From contig NZ_JACHGP010000011.1 in the NCBI RefSeq assembly GCF_014202335.1, positions 1 through 64,000 of the forward strand: a DNA stretch of 64,000 bases, written 5' to 3'. The position numbers were made by a program, and so were the translations under genes. Position 1 is the first letter of the stretch. The number at the start of each line of letters is the position of its first letter. Below, piece after piece: positions 33,765 to 42,255 of this stretch. Below the pieces are notes generated by a model. That model had not been told where the DNA came from and made no database searches. It worked only from the letters and a program-made list of their open reading frames with translations. The DNA is from Mycobacterium sp. AZCC_0083. GTDB taxonomy: Bacteria; Actinomycetota; Actinomycetes; Mycobacteriales; Mycobacteriaceae.

Positions 33765-34700
33765 TCAGGCCTGCTGGGTTGTGGGGGAGGGCTCCGCGAC
33801 GACAGGATTCTCGATGGCGCCGATGCCCTCGATCTCGACTCGCACCCGCTGACCGGGCCGCAGAAGCCGTCCGGAGAACACCCCGACTCCGCCGGGCGTC
33901 CCGGTGGCGATGAGGTCGCCGGGCTCCAGCGTGCAGACGCGGGACAGTGCCGCGATCATGTCGCCGATCCCGGTGACCATCTCCTTCGTCGAGCCGTCCT
34001 GGCGCAACTCGCCGTCGACCCACGTGCGAATACCGAGACCCGTGGGATCCACCTCGTCGGCCGTGACGACCCACGGCCCGATCGGCCCATGGGTGTCAAA
34101 GCTCTTGCCCGGCCACATCGTCGGAGTGTCCTGCTGCCAATCCCGCACCGACACGTCGTTGCCCACGGTGTAGCCGGCGACGGACGCAAGCGCCGTGGCG
34201 GCGTCGGCGCGCCGGACCCGTCGCCCGATGACCGCGACGAGTTCTCCCTCGAAGTCGAGCATCGGCGAGTCGTACGGCGCGAGGATCGGGTCGTAGGGTC
34301 CGGTGATGCAGGAGACCTGTTTGTTGAAGAACGTGGGCAGCTTCTGGTCCGCGAACGCCGCGCGCAGATGTGAAAAGCGCTCCATCTGCTCGGCGAACTG
34401 GGGCTGCTTTGCCGCCTCTTGAATCTCTGCGAGGTGTGAGGTGAAGTTGAAGCCGATGGCCAGATACTTCGAGGGTGTTGGAATCGGTGCTCGTAGAACG
34501 ACGTCCGAGAGCGGCGTCCGCTGCCGGGCGTTGTTGGCCTTGCGGGCCACGTCCGCCGCGACGTCAGGACCGGCTGCCAGTACCGCCGTGACGTCGGTGG
34601 GCGCGCCGTCGAGCGCGCTGAGTGCGACCACGTGGTCGTCGTCGACGACGACCCCCGCGCTCACGCCGGTATTGCCGAGTTCGTAACTCACTAGCTTCAT
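33765..34700 (-). CDS. Fumarylacetoacetate-hydrolase (FAH) family protein
   Basis: This protein of 311 residues has the FAH C-terminal domain from about residue 75: KYLAIGFNFTSHLAE, a metal-binding Glu in MLDFEGELVAVIG, Asp in YTVGNDVSVRDWQ, the KSFDTHGPIGPWVV lid region, and GDLIATGTPGGVG. This pattern occurs in acylpyruvases and in hydratases or decarboxylases and C-C hydrolases of aromatic meta-cleavage pathways. Its start overlaps the acyl-CoA ligase stop by four bases. The nearby extradiol dioxygenase makes a meta-cleavage role plausible. Confidence 0.9.
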   Translation of the reverse strand: MKLVSYELGNTGVSAGVVVDDDHVVALSALDGAPTDVTAVLAAGPDVAADVARKANNARQRTPLSDVVLRAPIPTPSKYLAIGFNFTSHLAEIQEAAKQPQFAEQMERFSHLRAAFADQKLPTFFNKQVSCITGPYDPILAPYDSPMLDFEGELVAVIGRRVRRADAATALASVAGYTVGNDVSVRDWQQDTPTMWPGKSFDTHGPIGPWVVTADEVDPTGLGIRTWVDGELRQDGSTKEMVTGIGDMIAALSRVCTLEPGDLIATGTPGGVGVFSGRLLRPGQRVRVEIEGIGAIENPVVAEPSPTTQQA

Positions 34701-36301
34701 TTCGTGTCCTTCGCGGTGTAGAGCGCCTCAATCTGCGACGCGTACTTGTGGGTGATCGGCCGCCGCTTCAACTTCATCGTCGGCGTCAGCTCGTCGGAGT
34801 CGGGCAACCATTCGTCGGCGAGGATGGCGAAGCGCTTGATCTGCTCGACGCGCGCCAGCCGCGCGTTGGCACGGTCGACACCGGCCCGAACCTCGGCCTG
34901 CCGTTCGGCATCCGTCGGATACGACACGGCGATTGCGGGATCCAGCACGATCAGCGCGACGTTGTACGGTCGCTCGTTGCCGAACGCGCACGCTTGACCG
35001 ATGAGCGGGCTGCCCTCCTTCAGGCGGGCCTCGATGTTGGCGGGTGACATGTTCTTTCCCGCTGCATTGATGATCAGTTCCTTCTTGCGATCGACGATCC
35101 GCAGGTGCCCGTCGGCCTCGATGCGGGCGATGTCGCCCGTGTGCAGCCACCCATCGGCGTCGATCGCCTCGGCCGTCGCCTCCGGCCGGTTGTGATAACC
35201 CGCCATCAGCAGCGGCCCCCGAACGAGAAGCTCGCCGTCCTCGGCCAACCGGACCTGCGCGCTGGGCAGCGGTGGTCCCACGGTCCCGGCGCGGACGTCG
35301 CTTGCGGCTGCCAAGGACACGACGCCCGTGGTCTCCGAGAGGCCGTAGACCTCCCGCAGCGGGATCCCGATCGCGTCGAAGAATTCGATCACTGCGGGCG
35401 GACACGGCGCGGCGCCCGTCACCGCTGCCGTGAGCTCGTCGAAGCCAAGGCGACGACGGAGTTCCTCGTGGCCGATCCCCGCCTCGACATCGGCCGCGAT
35501 GGACGCCTGGAGTTTCTCCCACAATCGCGGTGGGGAGAAGAACATGTGCGGCCGAACCCGTGGCAGCAACTGGGTGACGGCGCTTGGACTGGGGCAGCAC
35601 ACCACGCTGAAGCCGACGGTCATCGGTAGGTAGTGCGTGCACACGCGTTCGGCGATGTGCGCCATCGGCAGATAGGAGATCGTGCGCTGTCCTGGCTGAA
35701 TGCCGACCAGCGCGCCGATCTCGGCGGCCATCGTGAGGATGTTCGCGTGGGTGAGTTCGACGCCCTTCGGCGGCCCGGTCGTGCCTGACGTGTAGATCAA
35801 CGTGACGAGGTCGCTTGGCTTTACGGCGGCGGCATGCTCCAGTTCGTCGGAGTCCAGCAGCTCGAACCACGAGTCCGACCCGACGACGATGACATGCTCT
35901 ACGGCGCTCCCACCGCGTTCAAGCGCGGCGAGCAGACCGTCAACCAACGTCGCCTCGGTGATGACGATGCGGCAGTCGGCGTCGGCGAGGAGGTGAGCGA
36001 GCTGCTCGGGTGCCGAGGTGTTGTACATCGAAAACGGGATGGCGCCGAGCAGCAGCGCACCGGCATCGGCGACGTGGAACTCGGGCCGGTTGCTGAGCAG
36101 GAGCCCGAGCGTTTCCCCTTGGCCCAGACCCAGTTCGGCGAGGCCCGCGGCGGTGCGGCGGGCCTGGGCGCCGTAGTCACGCCACGAGAGCACCACTTCG
36201 AGGTCGGCGTTGAGGATCGCCGGCGCATCGGCGCGGGCTTCGACCATCGCCAGAAATGCCTCGCCGACCGTAACCGTGTCGCGGTGAACCGCTGCGCTCA
36301 T
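34697..36301 (-). CDS. AMP-dependent acyl-CoA synthetase (FadD-like)
   Basis: This 534-residue ANL-superfamily enzyme has the P-loop-like LIYTSGTTGPPKGVELTH, the A5 motif VYGLSETTG, A7 GWLHTGDIARIEADGHL, and the A8 hinge IVDRKKELIINAAGKNMSP, with a C-terminal domain holding the catalytic Lys in PTMKLKRRPI. It activates a carboxylic acid to its acyl-CoA through an acyl-adenylate; chain-length specificity is not evident. AGGGAAGG precedes ATG 36301. It is coupled to the FAH gene downstream, and a TTGACA-type site lies 47-60 bases upstream. Confidence 0.92.
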   Translation of the reverse strand: MSAAVHRDTVTVGEAFLAMVEARADAPAILNADLEVVLSWRDYGAQARRTAAGLAELGLGQGETLGLLLSNRPEFHVADAGALLLGAIPFSMYNTSAPEQLAHLLADADCRIVITEATLVDGLLAALERGGSAVEHVIVVGSDSWFELLDSDELEHAAAVKPSDLVTLIYTSGTTGPPKGVELTHANILTMAAEIGALVGIQPGQRTISYLPMAHIAERVCTHYLPMTVGFSVVCCPSPSAVTQLLPRVRPHMFFSPPRLWEKLQASIAADVEAGIGHEELRRRLGFDELTAAVTGAAPCPPAVIEFFDAIGIPLREVYGLSETTGVVSLAAASDVRAGTVGPPLPSAQVRLAEDGELLVRGPLLMAGYHNRPEATAEAIDADGWLHTGDIARIEADGHLRIVDRKKELIINAAGKNMSPANIEARLKEGSPLIGQACAFGNERPYNVALIVLDPAIAVSYPTDAERQAEVRAGVDRANARLARVEQIKRFAILADEWLPDSDELTPTMKLKRRPITHKYASQIEALYTAKDTK

Positions 36302-36347
36302 CGCTTCGCCTTCCCTTTGGGTATGTGCGGCAAGCGTATCCGACAGT

Positions 36348-36361
36348 ATGACAACTGTCAA
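36348..36361. promoter_or_regulatory. TTGACA-N2-TGTCAT site before the acyl-CoA ligase
   Basis: On the minus strand this reads TTGACAGTTGTCAT, an imperfect palindrome that matches sites at 37347-37360, 37369-37382 and 40519-40532. It lies in the 80 bases between the SDR and the ligase, upstream of the ligase start, and may mark an internal promoter. Confidence 0.45.
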
Positions 36362-36381
36362 TTAAAATGTTGGCGTACGAC

Positions 36382-37230
36382 TTATCCGTCTTGGGGGTGC
36401 GAGCCGCGCACCCGCTGCTCATACGTTGCGCGTTTGCCAACGTCGATGCGATCGAGAAATAGATGGTCCAACCCGATTGAGCGCCTCAATGCGTCCGCAA
36501 TGCCACCGGGCAGAATCCGTTGGATCGCCAGTACCACCCCTGCCGCGCGGGTGACCGTGACCCGTCGTCTCGGCTTGCGGATCAGGCCGACGATCGCTTC
36601 TGCGACATCGGTTGGTTCGGCATTCCTCAGGCCCCTGGCTTGGTCGATGCCGGCGATCATCTCCGTGTTGGTCATCGCCGGGAGGACCGTCGAGTATTGG
36701 ACACCGGTGCCGTGGTGTTCCGCGCGAACCGAATTGGTGAATCCGAGGACGGCGTGCTTGGTGGCGCAGTACGTCGCTACCCCCGGCGACGGAGTCTCGG
36801 AGTTCACGGATGCCACGTTGATGATGTGGCCGCTGCGCCGTCTGACCATGCGTTCCGCGGCGAGTTTGGTTCCCACGATCACGCCGTAGACGTTGACCGC
36901 GAGTGCACACTGAGTCACGGCGTCGGGTTCGTCGATCACCCTGCCGACCGGTAGGATCCCGGCGTTGTTGACCAGCACATCGATGGGGCCCAACCGACGT
37001 TCTGCTTCGTCGAGGAAGCTGGCGAACGAGTCGTGATCTGTCACGTCGAGCCTGCCGTACACGTCGAGCCCAAGGTTCACGCTCGCCTGTTTGACCGCTG
37101 GCTCATCGATGTCGCCGATGGCGACCTTCGCCCCAAGCAGGTGTAGCGCGGTTGCGGTGGCCAGCCCGATCCCGCGGGCGCCGCCAGTGATGACGACGAC
37201 CTTGCCGCTCACTGAATCGGATCGGTTCAT
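36382..37230 (-). CDS. Short-chain dehydrogenase/reductase (SDR)
   Basis: A 282-residue classical SDR with ITGGARGIG, Asp in AIGDID (NAD preference), VNNAG, the catalytic Ser in IINVASVNSE, and YCATK. The C-terminal region (RRVTVTRAAGVVLAIQRIL) is longer than minimal and ends in a basic tail. It heads the minus-strand unit of ligase, FAH hydrolase, SnoaL protein and transporter, and is divergent from the LLM oxidoreductase with operator-like repeats in the shared promoter. Confidence 0.9.
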   Translation of the reverse strand: MNRSDSVSGKVVVITGGARGIGLATATALHLLGAKVAIGDIDEPAVKQASVNLGLDVYGRLDVTDHDSFASFLDEAERRLGPIDVLVNNAGILPVGRVIDEPDAVTQCALAVNVYGVIVGTKLAAERMVRRRSGHIINVASVNSETPSPGVATYCATKHAVLGFTNSVRAEHHGTGVQYSTVLPAMTNTEMIAGIDQARGLRNAEPTDVAEAIVGLIRKPRRRVTVTRAAGVVLAIQRILPGGIADALRRSIGLDHLFLDRIDVGKRATYEQRVRGSHPQDG

Positions 37231-37346
37231 TCGGGTATCCGGCCGCTGTGTTCGCCGCGGTGGTTCCTCATGTCACGCTCCTGCCCGATGGACTGGTGGG
37301 GCGTCACGTCGTGCCCTGCCCCGCGACTTCACCGTAATCACATAAT

Positions 37347-37382
37347 TTGATGGTTGTCAAGATAAACCTTGACATACATCAT
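37347..37382. promoter_or_regulatory. Paired TTGACA-type sites in the divergent promoter
   Basis: Two back-to-back sites are present: TTGACAACCATCAA on the minus strand (37347-37360) and TTGACATACATCAT on the plus strand (37369-37382). Together they also form the inverted repeat TGTCAAG-N6-CTTGACA (37355-37374). They lie between the SDR (start 37230) and the LLM gene (start 37404), in a locally AT-rich promoter. Confidence 0.55.
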
Positions 37383-37403
37383 ATAACCGGATAGCTTGGC
37401 GGT

Positions 37404-38441
37404 ATGCGAACCGCGATCAGCTGTGCCATTCCGGCGCTCGAGTCCTTCGACGACGCCGTCGGTCACGCGCAGCTGGCCGATGATCTGGGCTATGACTCGA
37501 TCATGTTGTCCCACATCGCGGCTCGTGACTCGTTCACGATGGCCGCTGCCCTGGCGATGCGTACCCAGCGGGTGGCGATAGGCACCTCTGTCGCGCCGCT
37601 GTATCACCGCTCGCCGGCATCGATGGCCCAGACGGCGGCAACCGTCGACGACATTTCCGGCGGGCGTTTTCGGCTCGGCCTCGGGGTGGGCCACCGCATC
37701 ACCATGGGTGGCTGGCACGGCCAGCAGATCGGCAAGCCGACCGCCGAAATGCGCGAATACATCGGCATAGTCCGCGCGATCCTGGCCGGTGACGTCCCAC
37801 CAACCGGTCAGCGGTGGGCGTCGAACTTCTCGTTCATGGGCCTCACGCCGCGTCCCGACATCCCGATCTATCAGGCAGCGTTGTCACCGGCAATGCTGCG
37901 CCTTGCCGGTGAGATCGCCGACGGCGTGGTGCTGTGGGCATGCCCATCGCAGTACGTACGCGACGTCGTGGTGCCTGAGGTGACCGCGGGTCGGAGTCGC
38001 GCCGGTAAGCCGATCGAGGGATTTCACATCCTGGCCGCGGTGCCCTCGGCGATGAGCCACGACCGGGCAGCCGCGCTCGCGGGTGTGCGCAGCGAGCTGC
38101 TCCGGTACTTCGGCCTGCCGTTCTACCGGGCGATGTTCCAGGCGGCGGGTTTCGCAGACGACGTGACGGCATTCGATGCTGCATCACCCAACGTCGGTGC
38201 TCAAAAGCTTGCCATCAGTGAGCGATTCATCGATCACCTGTGCGCCATCGGGGACGACACCGCGGTTCGCGACGGGGTGCAGCGATACCGCGACGCGGGG
38301 GTCACCAACCCCGTGCTGACCGCCATCTCCGGCACCGACTTCGAACCCACGTTGCGCGCGGCCGCCAGCTACACCGCAATCATTCCGTCGTCAGCATCCG
38401 CGGGCACCTCGTCCGCATCCAGCCCAACAGAGAATCAGTAG
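37404..38441 (+). CDS. LLM-class (luciferase-like) flavin-dependent oxidoreductase
   Basis: This 345-residue protein shows the bacterial-luciferase TIM barrel: an N-terminal strand, AQLADDLGYDSIMLSHI, VAIGTSVAPLYHRSP, then DDISGGRFRLGLGVGH, the segment that binds the flavin phosphate, and IADGVVLWACPSQYV. In mycobacteria many members use F420. It could be a monooxygenase or an F420-dependent dehydrogenase; the sequence does not decide. It begins a plus-strand unit with an SDR and a VOC protein, driven from the promoter with paired TTGACA sites. Confidence 0.88.
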   Translation: MRTAISCAIPALESFDDAVGHAQLADDLGYDSIMLSHIAARDSFTMAAALAMRTQRVAIGTSVAPLYHRSPASMAQTAATVDDISGGRFRLGLGVGHRITMGGWHGQQIGKPTAEMREYIGIVRAILAGDVPPTGQRWASNFSFMGLTPRPDIPIYQAALSPAMLRLAGEIADGVVLWACPSQYVRDVVVPEVTAGRSRAGKPIEGFHILAAVPSAMSHDRAAALAGVRSELLRYFGLPFYRAMFQAAGFADDVTAFDAASPNVGAQKLAISERFIDHLCAIGDDTAVRDGVQRYRDAGVTNPVLTAISGTDFEPTLRAAASYTAIIPSSASAGTSSASSPTENQ

Positions 38442-38456
38442 ATATGGAGACCAATC

Positions 38457-39203
38457 ATGGGACAGCTCAACGATAAGACGGCGCTGGTCACCGGCGGCAC
38501 CGCAGGCATCGGTCTTGCCGCCGCCAAGCGGCTGGCGGCCGAGGGCGCGCACGTGTTCATCACCGGCCGCGACCAGCAACGCCTCGATGAGGCACTCGCG
38601 TCGATCGGTCCCTCAGCGACCGGTATTCGTGGCGATGTCACCGACTCCGATGACTTGGACAGCGTCGCCGACGCCGTCACGTCACACGGACACGGTCTCG
38701 ACGTCGTGTTCACCAATGCCGGCGGAGGAGAATTTGCCCCGTTGGGGGATATGACACCGCAACACTTCCTCGACACGTTCAACCGCAACGTCGGCGGCAC
38801 CATCTTCACAGTGCAGAAGGTCTTGCCGTTCTTGAACTCTGGTGCGTCGATCATCCTGTCTGGGTCCAGCTCGGCATCGAGTGGTACGCCCGCCATGGGC
38901 GCGTACGCCGCTTCCAAGGCAGCGGTCCGCTCCTTCGGCCGGACCTGGGCGGCTGAACTGGCGCCTCGGCAGATCCGGGTGAACACGTTGGTACCAGGAC
39001 CGGTTGAGACACCTGGACTCACGGGCGCCGCACCGGCCGGCCAAGAACAACAGCTGCTGGCCGGCTTTGCGGCGACGGTTCCGCTGGGCCGGGTAGGCCG
39101 ACCCGAGGAGATCGCCGCCGCAGTCGTGTTCCTGGCCAGCGACCAAAGCAGCTTCATGACCGGGGCCGAACTGTTCATCGACGGCGGCGCCGAACAGGTC
39201 TAG
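38457..39203 (+). CDS. Short-chain dehydrogenase/reductase (SDR)
   Basis: A 248-residue classical SDR with TGGTAGIG, TNAGGG in place of N-N-A-G, the catalytic Ser in ILSGSSSASSG, YAASK, and the C-terminal FMTGAELFIDGGAEQV. Arg in ITGRDQQRL suggests NADP(H). It starts 15 bases after the LLM gene with its own GGAG, so it is in the same operon. A GC-rich hairpin follows its stop. Confidence 0.92.
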   Translation: MGQLNDKTALVTGGTAGIGLAAAKRLAAEGAHVFITGRDQQRLDEALASIGPSATGIRGDVTDSDDLDSVADAVTSHGHGLDVVFTNAGGGEFAPLGDMTPQHFLDTFNRNVGGTIFTVQKVLPFLNSGASIILSGSSSASSGTPAMGAYAASKAAVRSFGRTWAAELAPRQIRVNTLVPGPVETPGLTGAAPAGQEQQLLAGFAATVPLGRVGRPEEIAAAVVFLASDQSSFMTGAELFIDGGAEQV

Positions 39204-39211
39204 GGCCCATC

Positions 39212-39236
39212 GGCTTAGGGCGCGCAAGCCCTAGCC
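39212..39236 (+). terminator. GC-rich hairpin after the SDR
   Basis: GGCTTAGGGC and GCCCTAGCC can pair around a six-base loop, nine bases after the SDR stop. There is no U-tract, so it is not a classical rho-independent terminator; it may attenuate transcription into the VOC gene or only be an mRNA structure. Confidence 0.3.
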
Positions 39237-39278
39237 TCGCAAACCTGCCCGTGTCGACGTACTGAGGAGATCGACCCA

Positions 39279-39737
39279 ATGACAACCGATAACCAGCAAC
39301 CCGGCGCGGCGGTGAGTGCGCCCGGCCGCGGCCTGGGCTCGCTGGCCTTTGCCTGCACCGTGATCGTCGTCGCCGACCTCGACCGATCCCAGCAGTGGTA
39401 CCAAAGCATTCTGGGCTTCACCGAAGTGGCGCGCGTCAGGATCGACGGGGCCAATGTCGTGCTTCTGGAGGGAGCTGGAACCCAGCTGGAACTCATTGAA
39501 GGCGATGGGCCGACCGTATCCACCGAGCCGAGGTTGTGCGCCGATCCCCCCCATCATCTGCTGCCGAGAGGTAACAAGTTCCTCGCCTTCGCCGTCGACG
39601 ACCTCACGCGCGCGACCGACCAGCTGCGCGACAAGGGCGTACCGATCATCTGGCGCGACAAGCAGTTGGCGCCAGGAATTCGTTCGACGGCGATCCGAGA
39701 TGTCGAGGACAACTTCATCCACATCGTGCAGCACTGA
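39279..39737 (+). CDS. VOC-superfamily (glyoxalase/extradiol dioxygenase fold) protein
   Basis: This 152-residue protein has two beta-alpha-beta-beta-beta modules: CTVIVVADLDRSQQWYQSIL, GFTEVARV and QLELIEGD, then KFLAFAVDDLTRATDQLRDK and IRDVEDNFIHIVQH. Metal ligands are incomplete by eye: Glu in QLELIEG is present, but the first His of many members is replaced (ACTVIVV). It could be a lyase, isomerase or binding protein acting on the product of the two upstream enzymes. AGGAG precedes ATG 39279. Confidence 0.8.
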   Translation: MTTDNQQPGAAVSAPGRGLGSLAFACTVIVVADLDRSQQWYQSILGFTEVARVRIDGANVVLLEGAGTQLELIEGDGPTVSTEPRLCADPPHHLLPRGNKFLAFAVDDLTRATDQLRDKGVPIIWRDKQLAPGIRSTAIRDVEDNFIHIVQH

Positions 39738-39821
39738 CCCGCACCGCCGCCTGGCTGACAGGCTCAGTTGTGGTCCGCGCGAGCGACGTCGTCGCAGTCG
39801 GTTTGGTTGCCGCCTACCGGA

Positions 39822-40481
39822 CTAACCGTTCGGGTGCAGCCGCAGACCCTCGACGATCACATCCGATACCAGCCGGGCGTGTTCTTCGACGGCGGCGGGG
39901 TCGCCCGGGGGTGCAGGGTCGAACAGAATCGCCAGCGGCACCAGGCTGTAGAGAGTGGCCGCGCCGTGCGAGACCAGAAAGTGGAACTCCCGCAATGAAA
40001 TCGGGCGAATCGCTCTCTGTTCGGCGAGGTACAGCAGGAGTCGCCCGACGCCCGACAATGCCGGCTCGATGTAGGTGTCGTAGATGTAGCTCAACCGATC
40101 GGTGTCCTGGCGGGCCTCGATGTTCATCAATGCCACCAACTGGGGGTGGTCGGCGGAGAACACGACGTACCGGCGGATCGCCAGACGAAACTGTTCCAGA
40201 GGCTCGGTCAGGGTCGGATCGAAAATGCCCTGCATGATGCGCAGGAGAGGGCCGAAGCCGAAATCGATCGCGGCGCGCCACAAATCGTCTTTTCCGCCGA
40301 AGCGCTGATAGATCAGATTGTGACTGACGCCCAGTTCCCGGTTGAGCATTCGCAGTGAAACGCCTTCATACCCGTACGTGGCGAAAGCCGCAAGGCCCGC
40401 TTCCAGGATGTCGTCTAGCGGCGTCGAGTCTGCGGTCTTCGGACGACCGCGACGCCGCTGCGATGCCTGGGTAGAAGCCAT
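39822..40481 (-). CDS. TetR-family transcriptional regulator
   Basis: This protein of 219 residues has a basic N-terminus (RRRGRPK), a TetR helix-turn-helix (DDILEAGLAAFATYGYEGVS, then ELGVSHNLIYQRFGGKDDLW) and a ligand-binding domain. It is divergent from the flavoprotein hydroxylase, and the shared promoter contains both an inverted repeat and a TTGACA-type site found at three other promoters of this region. It is therefore the likely regulator of the 32-46 kb catabolic genes (inference). Confidence 0.92.
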   Translation of the reverse strand: MASTQASQRRRGRPKTADSTPLDDILEAGLAAFATYGYEGVSLRMLNRELGVSHNLIYQRFGGKDDLWRAAIDFGFGPLLRIMQGIFDPTLTEPLEQFRLAIRRYVVFSADHPQLVALMNIEARQDTDRLSYIYDTYIEPALSGVGRLLLYLAEQRAIRPISLREFHFLVSHGAATLYSLVPLAILFDPAPPGDPAAVEEHARLVSDVIVEGLRLHPNG

Positions 40482-40490
40482 GGGGCAAAT

Positions 40491-40532
40491 TATTGCATAT
40501 CAGTCGGCAATATTTATATTGACATCTATCAA
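40491..40532. promoter_or_regulatory. Operator region between TetR and flavoprotein hydroxylase genes
   Basis: TATTGC-N10-GCAATA (40491-40512) is a perfect inverted repeat beside the TetR start. TTGACATCTATCAA (40519-40532) matches the TTGACA-type sites at 36348, 37347 and 37369. The segment is much richer in A and T than its flanks and precedes the hydroxylase start by 55 bases. Confidence 0.55.
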
Positions 40533-40586
40533 CTTAAGAAATATCGTGGACGCAGAACGATTCGGCAGCCCCAGGGAGACCTCCTC

Positions 40587-42215
40587 ATGACGCAGACACT
40601 CGACACCCCGGTCTTGATCGCCGGTGCTGGTCCGACGGGTCTCGTGCTCGCCAGCGTGTTGTCGCAATACGGCATCAGTTGTGTACTCGCCGAACGCAAC
40701 ACGCACACGACCAGATTCCCGAAGATGGACGTCACCAATGGGGCCAGCATGGAGCTGCTGCGGCGGTTGGGTGTCGACGTCGAGTTGCGTCGCGTGGGGG
40801 TGGCGCCGGAGCATTCGTTCGACGTGATCTTCGCTCCCGGGCTCGACGGCCCGGAGATCACCCGCTGGTCCTTGCCTTCCATCGACGAGGAGTGGGCGAC
40901 GCTGCGGGGCTCGCCCGACGGGACCCGTCCGGGTCAGCCATGGCAACGCTGCTCGCAAGCGATCTTTGAAGCGGTGATGATGGATCGCTGCCAGCGTGAC
41001 CCGTTGATCGACGTTCGCCAGGGGTGGCAGTTGCAGACGTGCGCTCAAAACGGCGACGCGGTGGACGCCACCGTCGTGGACGACACAGGTGACGCACTGA
41101 AGATCCGGGCTGGTTACCTGGTCGGATGTGACGGCGCGTCGAGCGTGGTCCGCAGCGAGCTCGGTATTGCGATGGAGGGCGCCAAGGACATTACCGCGTT
41201 TGCCTTGGTGCACTTTCGTTCCAGCGATCTCGCCAATCTGCATGCGCTGGGCCAGTTCTGGCACCTGTACGTCACCGATGGGGCGATCCTCATCGCGCAG
41301 GACGAGGTCGACACCTGGACACTGCACAAGGATTTGGGGCTCGTCGACGATCCCGATCCGATCGGGGATCCCCACGAGTTCGTCGCCCGGGCATTGGGCC
41401 ACCCGGTCGAAATTGATGAGGTGTTGGCCTCGAGCGTGTGGCGGCCCAACGCACTGCTTGCCGATCAATACGGGCGGGATCGAATCCTGCTCGCCGGTGA
41501 TTCGGCCCACACGATGGTCCCGACCGGCGGTTTCGGAATGAATACCGGTCTTGGTGACGCGTTCAACCTCGGGTGGAAACTCGCCGGCCTGCTGCACGGT
41601 TGGGGCGGACCAGAGCTGCTGGTCAGCTATGAGGCCGAGCGACGCCCGGTCGGAGATCGCAATCGCAACGCGTCGGTTGAGAATGTGTTCGTCCATTTGC
41701 AGTCCCGCAACATGATCGACCCAGATCTCATCGGCCAGGACAGCGACGACGGGCGCGCGCACCGGGCGGTCGTCGCCGAATTCTTCACCACCAATAATGC
41801 AGAAAACCTCAGCCTGGGAATTGAACTCGACGTCCGGTACGGCGACTCACCAATCGTGTGCGCCACGGATGGTGAAGCACCTCCCTGGGATCGGCGCACC
41901 TTCGTGCCCACCGTGCGGCCGGGGCACCGCGCACCGAACGTCGTGGTCGCCGACGGCGAGACCTTGTTCGACCGGTTCGGCCCCGGCTACACCCTCGTCG
42001 ACGCCGTCCCCGGACCCAGCGACGCCAAGCGACTCCTGGACGAAGCCGAACTGGCAGGCGTGCCGGTGCGTCATCTGATGCTCGACGACCCGAGGCTTTG
42101 CCAGCTCTATGCCCACAAATTGGTCCTCGTCCGCCCAGACCTGCACATCGCCTGGAGCGGAACCGCCGTCGCCGACCCCGCCGACGTCATAGCGCGTGCG
42201 CGCGGCGCGCGATAA
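40587..42215 (+). CDS. FAD-dependent aromatic hydroxylase (PheA/TfdB/MhpA type)
   Basis: This 542-residue class A flavoprotein monooxygenase has the N-terminal dinucleotide motif LIAGAGPTGLVLASVLSQYG, the DG motif GCDGASSVV at about residue 170, the GD motif ILLAGDSAHTMVPTGGFGMN, and a C-terminal thioredoxin-like domain with GPGYTLVDAV. It uses NAD(P)H and O2 to hydroxylate a phenolic or similar ring. AGGGAG precedes ATG 40587. The extradiol-dioxygenase-like gene follows directly, the classic order hydroxylate then cleave. The ring substrate is unknown. Confidence 0.93.
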   Translation: MTQTLDTPVLIAGAGPTGLVLASVLSQYGISCVLAERNTHTTRFPKMDVTNGASMELLRRLGVDVELRRVGVAPEHSFDVIFAPGLDGPEITRWSLPSIDEEWATLRGSPDGTRPGQPWQRCSQAIFEAVMMDRCQRDPLIDVRQGWQLQTCAQNGDAVDATVVDDTGDALKIRAGYLVGCDGASSVVRSELGIAMEGAKDITAFALVHFRSSDLANLHALGQFWHLYVTDGAILIAQDEVDTWTLHKDLGLVDDPDPIGDPHEFVARALGHPVEIDEVLASSVWRPNALLADQYGRDRILLAGDSAHTMVPTGGFGMNTGLGDAFNLGWKLAGLLHGWGGPELLVSYEAERRPVGDRNRNASVENVFVHLQSRNMIDPDLIGQDSDDGRAHRAVVAEFFTTNNAENLSLGIELDVRYGDSPIVCATDGEAPPWDRRTFVPTVRPGHRAPNVVVADGETLFDRFGPGYTLVDAVPGPSDAKRLLDEAELAGVPVRHLMLDDPRLCQLYAHKLVLVRPDLHIAWSGTAVADPADVIARARGAR

Positions 42216-42255
42216 CAAGCACACCCTCAAGGCTCTCACTCCACAGGAGACACTC

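Noticed and set aside
36348..36361. Membership of this site in the TGGACA-N2-TGTCCA group
   Set aside because: ATGACAACTGTCAA lacks the GG/CC pair of that motif and fits the TTGACA-type group better.
40500..41762. 420-codon minus-strand frame opposite the flavoprotein hydroxylase
   Set aside because: The plus strand carries all hydroxylase motifs; the minus frame has no recognisable family and is a shadow.
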